From an uncultured archaeon (lineage in GTDB: Archaea > Thermoproteota > CALKCG01 > B24), in NCBI GenBank assembly GCA_938082915.1, contig CALKCG010000094.1:1-20621 (forward strand): 20,621 bases of DNA. Reading direction: 5' to 3'. This document shows, piece after piece, positions 1-8,434 of this stretch. The translations under genes and the position numbers were made by a program. The notes under the pieces are model-generated. The model saw only the letters and a program-made list of their open reading frames with translations, ran no database searches and was not told the origin of the DNA. The first letter of the stretch is position 1, and each line of letters opens with the position of its first letter.

Positions 1-124
1 AGCGACCAGTTGTGAAGACTATGTAAAGCATCCTAGGTTTAAATAGGAAAAAGGTTGAAGTTTAAGATTTTCACACGACGTTTATAGATGGATGTGTCTG
101 ATGGGGGTCCCGCCTTGAAACCTA

Positions 125-1429
125 TTAACTGTAGCTGCAACAGTATACGGAGAAGCTTCTTATTTCAACGGGCGTTGTAAAGGCTTTTAAAATTCTAATT
201 CTAACCCTGTCCGTAGTGATAGGGTTTACTTTATCGATCTTCTTATGACCTATGGAGCTTCCTCTAACAACCTCCACGTAACTCCCATCCAAATAGGCTT
301 CGATAACGTATTCTCTAATCCTCTGCCCGTTTCTAAGGTCTTCCATAGTGACAAAAGTATCGATTTTAACTAGTTTTTCAAATATCAATTCAACTGTTGC
401 TATTCGAGTCGGATCATCATTGCAGTATTTCCCTTCGGCGATGGGTTTGCTAAACCTACGTTTCACTTCCTTACCAAACTCTAAATATCTCTTCATATCT
501 GCTTCAGGTATTAAACCGTCTCTATCCGGGTTTGAGTTCAGTAATAGATTGCAACCTCTTCCCACAGATTTATAGTATATTGCCATAAGCTCGTCTAGAG
601 GCTTAACGGTGTTTTCCGTGCTCGGCCGCCAGAACCAGTAGTGTCCTCGAATAGTTGTATCACATTCGCCTGGCAAGTATACTTCTCCAATACCGTCTGT
701 CCACGCGTTAGAGATGAGTCCTTGTGCGAAAAGTAGGAATTGATCTTTAGGAACAGTATTCCAGAACGGGTATGGCGCTACACCTTCCTCGTTACCAACC
801 CATCTGATAGTTGAATATTTCCCACCCTGGAAAACCATAGCGTTAGGTTGCAATTTGTGTAAAATTGGTCCTATGTCTGGACCCCATTCAGGGATTCCAC
901 CGTCGAACCAAAGCTCAACCAATTCACCGTAATTGCTGCATAGTTCTCTAAGCATTCCTAAGAATACTCTATTGTACCGTTCTTGTTCTTCACGTTTCCC
1001 AGAAGCAACACGCCCCCCTCTAACATTCATAAACGCATTCGTCCAATAGCTACAGTAGAAACCCGGCTTAATACCATGTCTTCTACATGAGTCTACAAAT
1101 TCAGCAACGACGTCTCCTTTTCCGTTACGCCACTTAGATCTTTTAACACTATACTCATACTGTCCAGTAGGCCAGAGACAGAAGCCAGTAGAGTGTTTCG
1201 TCGTTAGAACGGCGTATTTCGCACCTATGGCTTTCGCTGCTTGCATCCACTGGTCAGTATTAAGTTTAACCGGGTTGAATATGTCCGGATCTGGAAGGTT
1301 TTCAAATGATTGAGGGTTTTCCCATTCAGGGGCATATGTTTCAATGTTGAAGTGTATGAAAAGCCCTACTTCCATATCCTGCCACTCAAGCTGTTGTCTA
1401 CTAGGCTTAGCTATTGTTACGCTATTCAT
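125..1429 (-). CDS. Alpha-L-fucosidase, GH29 type (B-like)
   Basis: Predicted retaining alpha-L-fucosidase, 434 residues, releasing L-fucose from glycans. Seen: the N-terminal strand GLFIHF (22-27), a TTKHSTGFCLW segment (76-86) matching the family's K-H-x-x-G-F-C-L-W, the nucleophile motif ELWFDGG with Asp176, and LPGECDTTI with Glu255, which resembles the acid/base segment of the GH29-B group (alpha-1,3/1,4 fucosidases). The barrel ends at GRGCNLLLN (291-299) followed by PDRDGLIPEAD. Residues from about 340 on form a beta-sandwich-like tail ending IRSFSVYCC. No signal peptide is visible, so the enzyme should be cytosolic. ATG start, preceded by a weak AGGCGGA ribosome site and a TATA-like box on the minus strand. 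Divergent from the membrane protein at 1658. Family call is firm; the B-subgroup and linkage are inferred. Confidence 0.9.
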   Translation of the reverse strand: MNSVTIAKPSRQQLEWQDMEVGLFIHFNIETYAPEWENPQSFENLPDPDIFNPVKLNTDQWMQAAKAIGAKYAVLTTKHSTGFCLWPTGQYEYSVKRSKWRNGKGDVVAEFVDSCRRHGIKPGFYCSYWTNAFMNVRGGRVASGKREEQERYNRVFLGMLRELCSNYGELVELWFDGGIPEWGPDIGPILHKLQPNAMVFQGGKYSTIRWVGNEEGVAPYPFWNTVPKDQFLLFAQGLISNAWTDGIGEVYLPGECDTTIRGHYWFWRPSTENTVKPLDELMAIYYKSVGRGCNLLLNSNPDRDGLIPEADMKRYLEFGKEVKRRFSKPIAEGKYCNDDPTRIATVELIFEKLVKIDTFVTMEDLRNGQRIREYVIEAYLDGSYVEVVRGSSIGHKKIDKVNPITTDRVRIRILKAFTTPVEIRSFSVYCCSYS

Positions 1430-1460
1430 ACTATCCGCCTAAAACGCTCTACGCTGTGTC

Positions 1461-1475
1461 GAGGATAAACTTTTT
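1461..1475 (-). promoter_or_regulatory. TATA/BRE-like promoter of the fucosidase gene
   Basis: On the minus strand an A-rich element followed by GTTTATCC is centred about 37 nt before the ATG at 1429. This places a transcription start roughly 10 nt before the start codon. Assigned by pattern only. Confidence 0.4.
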
Positions 1476-1610
1476 GTTGTTTCGCAGAGGACTCGCGTTA
1501 ACTTGACAATCCTGTGGCTTGCTCAGTAGTAGATGTAATTGAAAGCCATGATTGGCTTCATACATTCTCACCGGTTTAGTTTGAGGAATTACCTTACCTA
1601 TAACCTAAGA

Positions 1611-1626
1611 GCAAAACATATATTTG
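1611..1626 (+). promoter_or_regulatory. TATA/BRE-like promoter of the membrane protein gene
   Basis: The sequence GCAAAACATATATTTG gives a purine-rich BRE and a TATA box centred near 1620. The start codon is at 1658, so a start site about 25 nt downstream would leave only a short leader. No clear Shine-Dalgarno precedes this ATG. Confidence 0.5.
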
Positions 1627-1657
1627 TGTTGTCTCGAATAAAGACTTCGGCGTAAAG

Positions 1658-3700
1658 ATGTCAAGTGAACAGGTAGAAAGAAAAGTTACAACTGGAACAC
1701 TTCTATGGATTGCCGTTTTAAGCGCGGTCTTAACCTTCATAAGTACGATGTGGCATGCCTTCCTACCGTTCGTGGCTAGATGCACTTTTACCGGCCTCGG
1801 AGTGATCTGCTCTGAGCCTGCTGAAATGGTTGGAATGCCCTTCGTCCTCTTGATGTTGCTATTTCCATTTACTTTGAAGAGTGGCTGGCTTAGAGAGAAG
1901 CTTGGAGCGGACAAACTAACATACATATATATAGTTGCATTCACGGTAGCGGGATTCTCAAACGTATTAATGCCTTGGTGCAACTTCCCATACTACGCCT
2001 GTAGCCGAGGCACTACTGCTACTACAAATCCGGTTTGGAAGGCTAAAATCCCAGCATTCGTAGCAGTACCACCTGAAGTGGCTGATGCTACTCTGCTGGG
2101 CGGGGTTGCTGAAATCCCATGGGACATATGGCTGGCTCCGATGCTGTGGTTCTTCGTGCTCATATCCTCTTTCGGCGTGATAAGCGTAGCAGTAGCGAAC
2201 ATTCTACGGAAAAGCTGGATAGACGTTGAACGTGTACCGTTCCCACATACACTTCTAGCATATGAGTCACTAGTACAAGTTCAAGGAGGAGACAGGGCAA
2301 AAACCAGGATGAAACCATTTCTCTTAGGTGTACTGGTCGGAATTATTGTCTCAGTGCCTTTAGGGGCGATCATGTTCTTCCCATGGTTTCCAGACATATA
2401 CTCTTGGAGATCCTATACTTGCGGTCCTGGGTCTCAGCAAATAGCACCAGATTCTGCACTATACACCCTACCCATAGCTCTGCACTTCAATAAGCATCCC
2501 ATACCGTTTGCCATAGCCTACATGCTCCCACTTGACGTATTATTCAGCACTTGGCTATTCACCCTGATATACGTGATAATCGTCTACTTGGCTTTCTACT
2601 CTGGGTATTACACAGCACTGCCAACGACGGGTAGCTGTGGACGGATATGGTGCGGCGATATTTCACCTTTATACGCTCCACCGCTTAGGCTTAGACTCAT
2701 ATCGGGTGGAGGTATTTTAGGACTTATACTGATGACGCTTTTCCTCGAGAGAAGACACATGATGCAGACTCTTAAAGCTGCATTCGGACGGATGAGCCCT
2801 GAGGAGAAGACGGCTCTCGAAAGAGATGAGCCTTTACCTTATAGGTCTTCTTGGATTATGCTGTTCATAGGCTTCATCATACTGTGGGGCTTATTAGTAG
2901 GTACGGGCTTTGACATTGCGCAGGGTTTTGCAATGGTTCTTTTGAGCACGATACTCTGGATAGGGCAAACGAGGCTGTTTGGACTTACTGGTGTTCATAT
3001 AGAGTCTTCTGGTGCGGTTCAGTGGATTACGAGAGCTGTATGGTATCCTGAAATGCCTTATCCCGGAGAGCCGCCGACGGGGCTAGTGCTGGGTAGTGTT
3101 ATGTGGAGTGCTCAGAGCAACCGCCATCCTTTAGACGGATGGGGCTGGTCTATGTGGGCACCGTTCTCAGCTTATCAGATGGGGAGGCTTACTGGAGTAA
3201 GTGCTAAAGACGTGTTTAAAGTAGTTCTAGTAGCATTGCTGGTAGCCCAATTCGTGAGCTTACCGACGGTCATCGTTGGTTTAAGCTACTATGGAATGGC
3301 TAGACTGCATGGAGCGTCAACATTATGGGCGTCGAATTTAGAGTGGTGGGCTAGCACGGGTTGGTTTGTAGTCGCTTCAGGTCCCCCAGCGGATTGGATT
3401 GGACACATTCTATTAGGCGTAATCGCATTAGCAGCTATGACCTATGTGCATGCTAGGGTTCTCTGGTTCCCACATCCTCTTGGACCTATACTAGCTTGGT
3501 CTATGAGTTTTCCATTATTTGGCTGGTGGCTTGCCTTCCTAGTGGCTTGGGTACTTAAAATGTTGACGCTTAGAATAGGCGGCAGTAGAGCGTATGAAGA
3601 AGTCGGTGTCCCATTTGTCGGTGGAGTCGTAGGAGGATACGCTATAATAAACTTCATATTCGCATTGATAGGTGTGATTAGGTTCTTCATACCATTTTAG
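1658..3700 (+). CDS. Polytopic membrane protein, DUF6785/DUF6784-like, candidate transporter
   Basis: 680-residue integral membrane protein with roughly a dozen or more hydrophobic segments across its length. It is paralogous to the protein at 18005-20047, which has exactly the same length. Shared landmarks: an MSSE N-terminus, WIDVER-x-PFP after the first hydrophobic third, FPW-x-PDI, VLFS-x-W, HP-x-G-x-ILA, LRIGGS-x-AYEE-x-GVPF near the end, and a C-terminal RFFIPF. The WIDVERxPFP and C-terminal motifs fit my recollection of the uncharacterised DUF6785/DUF6784 pair; the FP motif is reminiscent of the OPT transporter superfamily, but that link is inference. Lying between a fucosidase and a GH95-like gene suggests uptake of sugars or oligosaccharides. 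Substrate and direction are unknown. A T-run follows the stop codon. Confidence 0.75.
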   Translation: MSSEQVERKVTTGTLLWIAVLSAVLTFISTMWHAFLPFVARCTFTGLGVICSEPAEMVGMPFVLLMLLFPFTLKSGWLREKLGADKLTYIYIVAFTVAGFSNVLMPWCNFPYYACSRGTTATTNPVWKAKIPAFVAVPPEVADATLLGGVAEIPWDIWLAPMLWFFVLISSFGVISVAVANILRKSWIDVERVPFPHTLLAYESLVQVQGGDRAKTRMKPFLLGVLVGIIVSVPLGAIMFFPWFPDIYSWRSYTCGPGSQQIAPDSALYTLPIALHFNKHPIPFAIAYMLPLDVLFSTWLFTLIYVIIVYLAFYSGYYTALPTTGSCGRIWCGDISPLYAPPLRLRLISGGGILGLILMTLFLERRHMMQTLKAAFGRMSPEEKTALERDEPLPYRSSWIMLFIGFIILWGLLVGTGFDIAQGFAMVLLSTILWIGQTRLFGLTGVHIESSGAVQWITRAVWYPEMPYPGEPPTGLVLGSVMWSAQSNRHPLDGWGWSMWAPFSAYQMGRLTGVSAKDVFKVVLVALLVAQFVSLPTVIVGLSYYGMARLHGASTLWASNLEWWASTGWFVVASGPPADWIGHILLGVIALAAMTYVHARVLWFPHPLGPILAWSMSFPLFGWWLAFLVAWVLKMLTLRIGGSRAYEEVGVPFVGGVVGGYAIINFIFALIGVIRFFIPF

Positions 3701-3720
3701 ACTAGGTTTCCACTTCCCCA

Positions 3721-3726
3721 TTTTTT
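3721..3726 (+). terminator. T-run terminator after the membrane protein gene
   Basis: Six consecutive T, preceded by a C-rich stretch, lie 20 nt after the stop codon at 3700 and just before the next promoter. This matches archaeal T-run termination; no hairpin is seen. Confidence 0.4.
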
Positions 3727-3730
3727 CCAA

Positions 3731-3746
3731 CAAGGCTTATATTAGA
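3731..3746 (+). promoter_or_regulatory. TATA-like promoter of the GH95-like gene
   Basis: AAGGCTTATATTAGAG carries a TATA box centred near 3739. The predicted start site, about 25 nt on, falls almost on the GTG at 3767, so the transcript is probably leaderless. Confidence 0.5.
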
Positions 3747-3766
3747 GCGTTGATCCTTCTCCTTCT

Positions 3767-6127
3767 GTGAATCCTATGAAGCTTATGCCCAATATGGGGG
3801 AATATCTTAAACAGCATGACTTAATCTACGAATCGGCTCCTATTGAATGGAGCTGTGGAATCCCACTTGCCAATGGCGAAATTGGGGCCTTAATATGGGG
3901 TGATGGAAACCCTCTGAAGATAACGCTTGACAAATACGATACTTGGGAGCTTAGAACAGCCACTCCAACAGATTCACGTTACAACTATGCTGGCTTGAGG
4001 AAGCTTATAGAAGAGAGGCAGTTCGATGAAGCTAGACGTATATTCATGGATTTGACAAGGTTTTCAGGTAGAATAGAGGAGCCTTATCCAACGCGTATAC
4101 CACTCCCCAGAATTGAGCTACGCTTCACAGATGAAATTGAAAAGTTTACGGCTAGGCTTCAACTTTACGATGCTGTCGCCTCTGGAGCTATGTCTTCCAA
4201 AGAAGGTAAAGTCTATTGGAGATGCTTTATACACTCAAGTAAAAACCTGATCGTTGTAGAGCTTCAGCGTCTTGGTAAGGTTAGGCTTAAAGAAGTTAAG
4301 ATTGGTCTTGAGCATCTTGATGAAAAAGTTAAGAAGGCTTTGAAAAACTGGGGCTATCCAGACCCAATTTACGGGTCTAAAAACGGGTATAGATGGCTTA
4401 TTCAGAAGTTTCCAGCTGAAAATGCGGCTGGAGGAGGATACGTAGTCGCTTGGAAGCTTGTAGGAGATGGTCGGAGAGAAGTACTGTATGTATCTGTGTT
4501 GTCTTTCAACGATTCTCCGACGCCTCTTGAATCAGCTATTAAAATGATAGATGAAGCTGTGGATGCTGATGTTAAAGTCTTACTCGACTCACATCGGGAG
4601 TTTTGGAGAAGCTTCTGGAGCAAGTCTTTCATAGCTCTTCCAGACTCTAGACTTGAAAACCTATTCTACGTCGAGCTCTACAAGTTAGCATGCTGCTCTA
4701 TGGGTAAATACCCATGTCCGCTTCAAGGTTTATGGTCGCAGGACGGAGTATTACCTCCATGGAGTGGAGACTACCACTTAGATATGAACGTTGAGGAAAC
4801 TTACTGGCCAGTCTACGCTAGTAACCATCTTGAACTCGGTAAGCCGCTCTACGAGCAGTTTTGGAGAAACTTACCTAGGTTTAAGCAGATGTGTCGTGAG
4901 TTCTTCGGGTTTGAAGGTGCATGGTCTAGGTGTGAGATGGCTTTAGATGGAACACCTATTTACGGATATTGGACGACTAACTTCTGGCCTGGAAACGGTG
5001 CTTGGCTTGCACACATGTACTGGCTACACTGGCTCTACTCTCAAGATAAAGACTTCCTGAGAGAGCGAGCATATCCGATGATGAAAGAGTTTATGAAGAC
5101 CTACTTAAATCTCCTAGAGCTCTGGAATGATGGTAGATACCATCTACCGCTAAGCAATTCACCTGAATGGGAGGAAAACCGTCCAGAGGCATGGGGATCC
5201 GATACCACGTGTGATCTAGCGTTCATAAGGTGGCTTGCAAGTAGCCTCTTAGAAGCTTCGAAAATACTCAGCTTAGAAGACCCGGATGCCGTTAAATGGC
5301 GTGACGTATTGGAGAAGCTTGCAGACTATCCTAAAGATGAAAACGGGCTTCAGATATTCAGAGGACAGCCTCTAACCCACTCGCATAGGCATCCGTCGCA
5401 TTTAATCCCAGTACATCCGCTTGGTATTTTAAACGTAGAAGGAAGTGAAGAAGATAGACGTTTGATATACCGCTCCATAGAGACCCTACTGCTCAGAGGT
5501 ACTGGGGAGTGGGCTGGCTGGTCCTTCCCATGGGTGTCCATAATTGCTTCTAGAGTTAAATTGCCAAATATGGCTTGGCATATGCTTCAAACGTACTTCT
5601 ACTTCATAAAGCCCAACACCTTCCACGTTAACGGAGATTACAGACGTTTTGGCGTATGTGCCTTTACATATCAACCTATGACTTTAGAGGCCGGCTTCTG
5701 CGCTGCCGCGGCGATAATGGAGATGCTTCTACAGTCTTGGGGTGGTCGTATAAGAGTCTTTCCAGCTATTCCAGAGTTTTGGAAGGACGCATACTTCCAC
5801 AAGCTTAGAGCCGAGGGCGCCTTCCTAGTGACATCTAAGCTTAAAAACAGAATAATAGAATATATAATAGTAGAAAGTGAAGCTGGGAAGACCTGTGAAG
5901 TTATAAACCCCTTCGGTGAAAACGAAGTTTCACTTATAGACCTTAAAACGGGTGAGGAGAGGATCTTAGCCGGGGGGATTTTAAGGTTTGAAACTGAAAA
6001 GGGAGGTGTCTACCTATTAAAGTCCTCCAGTAAACCTTTGACTGAAATAGACCTATCGTACACCGTGTTTGAGAGGGCGGCTGGTGAAAAGAACTGGTTC
6101 GGGGTGAAAAAGGTTCCCAGATTCTAG
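3767..6127 (+). CDS. GH95-like glycoside hydrolase (alpha-L-fucosidase/galactosidase-like)
   Basis: 786-residue protein with the architecture of GH95 inverting alpha-L-fucosidases: an N-terminal beta domain opening with PLANGEIGALIWG (33-45), then an (alpha/alpha) barrel. Catalytic-region parallels to bifidobacterial AfcA: DMNVEETYWP (339-348) for the N-x-x-x-x-YWP segment, SNSPEWEEN (463-471) for the SPEN acid (Glu467), SHRHPSHL (539-546), and TGEWAGWSFPWV (579-590). The usual QIDGNFG before EMLLQS is replaced by TLEAGFC (639-645), so the base-assisting Asp aligns with Glu641. No signal peptide, so cytosolic. The first codon is GTG at 3767; ATG codons at 3776, 3785 and 3794 are alternatives. 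The UroD-like gene follows 45 nt later and probably shares the transcript. Family-level call is good; substrate (fucose, L-galactose or other) is open. Confidence 0.75.
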   Translation: MNPMKLMPNMGEYLKQHDLIYESAPIEWSCGIPLANGEIGALIWGDGNPLKITLDKYDTWELRTATPTDSRYNYAGLRKLIEERQFDEARRIFMDLTRFSGRIEEPYPTRIPLPRIELRFTDEIEKFTARLQLYDAVASGAMSSKEGKVYWRCFIHSSKNLIVVELQRLGKVRLKEVKIGLEHLDEKVKKALKNWGYPDPIYGSKNGYRWLIQKFPAENAAGGGYVVAWKLVGDGRREVLYVSVLSFNDSPTPLESAIKMIDEAVDADVKVLLDSHREFWRSFWSKSFIALPDSRLENLFYVELYKLACCSMGKYPCPLQGLWSQDGVLPPWSGDYHLDMNVEETYWPVYASNHLELGKPLYEQFWRNLPRFKQMCREFFGFEGAWSRCEMALDGTPIYGYWTTNFWPGNGAWLAHMYWLHWLYSQDKDFLRERAYPMMKEFMKTYLNLLELWNDGRYHLPLSNSPEWEENRPEAWGSDTTCDLAFIRWLASSLLEASKILSLEDPDAVKWRDVLEKLADYPKDENGLQIFRGQPLTHSHRHPSHLIPVHPLGILNVEGSEEDRRLIYRSIETLLLRGTGEWAGWSFPWVSIIASRVKLPNMAWHMLQTYFYFIKPNTFHVNGDYRRFGVCAFTYQPMTLEAGFCAAAAIMEMLLQSWGGRIRVFPAIPEFWKDAYFHKLRAEGAFLVTSKLKNRIIEYIIVESEAGKTCEVINPFGENEVSLIDLKTGEERILAGGILRFETEKGGVYLLKSSSKPLTEIDLSYTVFERAAGEKNWFGVKKVPRF

Positions 6128-6172
6128 ATGAGCCCTATGAATCATTGGGAAGCATTGAATACGGGGGTTTAA

Positions 6173-7285
6173 ATGGTCGAGTATAGTGATAAGTACCTGG
6201 CTCTCATGGGAGGCCGCTTCGGAAAACCTAAACGTATCCCACATTGGGAGCACTGGTCTTGTCCAGATGCTGAAACCTATATTACTGGCATAAATTTCTA
6301 TGAGCATCCACGCCTCTGCCGGTTGAAAATGGCTGAGCTTTACCCACAGTTAGAACTGCCAATTCCCGAAAGAGATGATCCTATTCCCCGTCCGGAGAAC
6401 TTGATGAGCGGTAGAAGCTCCTACATCGACGAGCATGGACGTCGACACGTCCGCTGGGGTCACTCGCTTAGCGATCATTGGAATTGGGGGGAGCGGTTTA
6501 AAACACTAGATGACGTGTTCTCATTCTCACCGCTAAAGCAAGGAGACTTCACAAATATCCCAGTGGTTGAATCACGCGATTACCGTGATGAGGAGAAGCT
6601 CTACAGGGAGTATCGCGTCCTCTATCCGGCTGATTGGGGTGATAAAGCACCCGAGGGGTCAACGGCATCTGTAGGCTTTTATAACACCATGTTTATGTGG
6701 CCGCTTCTTACCTTCGGTTGGAAGCTATTTCTGAGAGTCTGCCTAGACGAGCGGTTTGAAAGGATAATGGACGAGTTTGCAGAGATCAATAGACGCGTCT
6801 TCAGAGTCTTCGCTAGGCTACCCGTCAATTTCGTCATTTGTCACGATGACATAGTTACTTCCCGTGGACCTATTCTCTCTCCTGCCTGGATGCGGAAGTA
6901 CATATTTCCACGCTATAGGGAGTTCTGGGAAATCGTTAGAGACGCTGGAAAAGTCGTCATATTTATGTCTGACGGATGTTTAGACGCATTTGTCGACGAT
7001 ATCATAACATGCGGTGCTCAAGGTATAATAACCGAGCCCTATACGAACATCCGTGCTATAGCCCGTAAATACCCCAACATCTTCCTAGCTGGTGAAGGAG
7101 ACTGCCGCATCCTTCTACGGAATAATCCAGCTGAAATAGAGGCCATGGTGCGTAGAATGGTAGAGACTGCTAGAATAGCTGGAGGTTACGCTTTCTGTAT
7201 TGGAAATCATATTCCCTGGAATACTCCGCCGCAGGCTGTTAAACTCTACTTAGACCTCTGCACTGAACTGGGGCGTTTAGAGTAG
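6173..7285 (+). CDS. UroD-superfamily protein, divergent active site
   Basis: 370 residues with the uroporphyrinogen decarboxylase/methyltransferase (UroD/MtaA-like) barrel pattern. Seen: CHDDIVTSRGPILSPAWM (223-240), FPRYREFWEIVRDAGK (245-260), then MSDGC (265-269) where corrinoid methyltransferases have the zinc-binding His-x-Cys. This is followed by a TEPY segment, GEGDC (307-311), and CIGNHIPWNTP (342-352) where the third zinc ligand usually sits. It is not a haem-pathway enzyme by context. The gene begins 45 nt after the GH95-like gene with GGGGG upstream of the ATG and no TATA box of its own, so it looks co-transcribed. Function in sugar metabolism is plausible but unproven. Converges with the next gene, the two stops being only 18 nt apart. 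Confidence 0.75.
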   Translation: MVEYSDKYLALMGGRFGKPKRIPHWEHWSCPDAETYITGINFYEHPRLCRLKMAELYPQLELPIPERDDPIPRPENLMSGRSSYIDEHGRRHVRWGHSLSDHWNWGERFKTLDDVFSFSPLKQGDFTNIPVVESRDYRDEEKLYREYRVLYPADWGDKAPEGSTASVGFYNTMFMWPLLTFGWKLFLRVCLDERFERIMDEFAEINRRVFRVFARLPVNFVICHDDIVTSRGPILSPAWMRKYIFPRYREFWEIVRDAGKVVIFMSDGCLDAFVDDIITCGAQGIITEPYTNIRAIARKYPNIFLAGEGDCRILLRNNPAEIEAMVRRMVETARIAGGYAFCIGNHIPWNTPPQAVKLYLDLCTELGRLE

Positions 7286-7303
7286 TCTTTTCATGTATTG
7301 TAT

Positions 7304-8353
7304 TCATCGATAGCGTCCGTACACGTGGACGGTGTCGAACATCGTTAAAACGTTTTCAACGGGTGTTTCCTCGAGGATGTAGTCGTGGCTGGCACCTGCC
7401 ACGTATCCCCCTCCAGGCATCATGATTTCGAGGACCTCGCGGGTTTTAGCTTGAACGAATTCTGGCGTACCGAATATTAGCCATGTGGAATCTACGGCGC
7501 CATTGAAGAGGATTTTATCTCCATATTCTCTTTTAAGTCTTCTAAGGTTCATTCCTCTACAGGAAGGCTGAATCGCGTGTAATCCATCCAATCCAACTTC
7601 TATCATAGCTGGAATGAGTTCTGCAAACCCTCCACAGCAGTGGAGCATAACTCTTAAACCGTATGAATGACCGAGGTCTACCAGTCGTTTAAGATGAGGT
7701 AAGACAAATCTTCTGAAGAGTTTCTCACTTATCATAGGGCCGTGTTTAGTGCCAAAGTCGTTGCCTATGAAGAATATGTCGATTAAATCGGCCGCCTCAT
7801 CGAAAATCCTCCTGTTAACAGCCTCATAATAGCCTACTACGTGCTCGAATACGGCGTCTACGATTTCAGGTTCAGTATACATTTTAATAAACATGTTCTC
7901 CATGCCTAAAAGCTCCATAACGTCGTGCCAGAATGGAGACCAATCCCCGCCTAAAATAGCGTACTGGTCATAGTATTTCCTTGCATCGGCTCTAATGTTT
8001 GAAACGTCTATCCAAGCTGGATTAGGCCAAGAATACTCTTCCACCTCTCTAAGAGATGCGTTTGAAAGAGGGTGGTTTAAAGCATACCCGTAGTAAAGTC
8101 TACTCCGCTCTACTCCAAAGAGGGTGCGGATTTTAGCTCCAGGAATACGTGGAGTAATGATGTTCAATGGACCTACGTATCTAGCGTATACTCGGCGGAA
8201 GTCATCTCCAATCCTTCTAAGTAGGCCTTCATCATCTACACCCAGCGTACGTTTTGCTTTACTCCAGAACTCGGGTGAAGCACCACACCATACTGGGACT
8301 CTATCCGGCTCCTCATGCTCGAAAGCTGTTAAAACACGTTCTTTAGAATTCAT
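7304..8353 (-). CDS. UroD-superfamily protein, MtaA-like pattern
   Basis: 349 residues, the most canonical of the three UroD-like proteins here. It opens with the typical NSKERVLTAFEHEEPDRVPV (2-21). It carries IGNDFGTKHGPMISEKLF (196-213), LHCCGG (237-242) with the His238-x-Cys240/Cys239 metal site, QPSCRGMNLRRLK (262-274), FNGAVD (283-288) and GGGYVAGASHDYILEETP (314-331). In that last segment His323 replaces the Cys of corrinoid methyltransferases. Members of this branch are common in uncultured archaea, Planctomycetes and Lentisphaerae, with unknown substrates. The minus-strand TATA box near 8382 implies a nearly leaderless ATG. The neighbourhood argues against porphyrin synthesis; methyl transfer or a decarboxylation on a sugar-derived compound are both possible. 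Confidence 0.8.
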   Translation of the reverse strand: MNSKERVLTAFEHEEPDRVPVWCGASPEFWSKAKRTLGVDDEGLLRRIGDDFRRVYARYVGPLNIITPRIPGAKIRTLFGVERSRLYYGYALNHPLSNASLREVEEYSWPNPAWIDVSNIRADARKYYDQYAILGGDWSPFWHDVMELLGMENMFIKMYTEPEIVDAVFEHVVGYYEAVNRRIFDEAADLIDIFFIGNDFGTKHGPMISEKLFRRFVLPHLKRLVDLGHSYGLRVMLHCCGGFAELIPAMIEVGLDGLHAIQPSCRGMNLRRLKREYGDKILFNGAVDSTWLIFGTPEFVQAKTREVLEIMMPGGGYVAGASHDYILEETPVENVLTMFDTVHVYGRYR

Positions 8354-8373
8354 CAGATACTATTGGCTGTCTT

Positions 8374-8390
8374 AAAAACTTATAACTTTT
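8374..8390 (-). promoter_or_regulatory. TATA/BRE-like promoter of the MtaA-like gene
   Basis: Read on the minus strand, AAAAGTTATAAGTTTTT is centred about 29 nt before the ATG at 8353, so transcription should begin within a few bases of the start codon. Confidence 0.5.
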
Positions 8391-8434
8391 CCCCTGGAGG
8401 GTGATGTTGAGAGTCGAAAAAGGCGGGAATTAAA

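Noticed and set aside
1..124. Left edge as the end of another gene.
   Set aside because: No sustained reading frame on either strand; it looks like ordinary AT-rich intergenic sequence.
1611..1635. Imperfect inverted repeat over the TATA box (CAAAACATATATTTGTG) as a regulator operator.
   Set aside because: The symmetry mostly follows from AT-richness, and the same arms do not recur at the other promoters.
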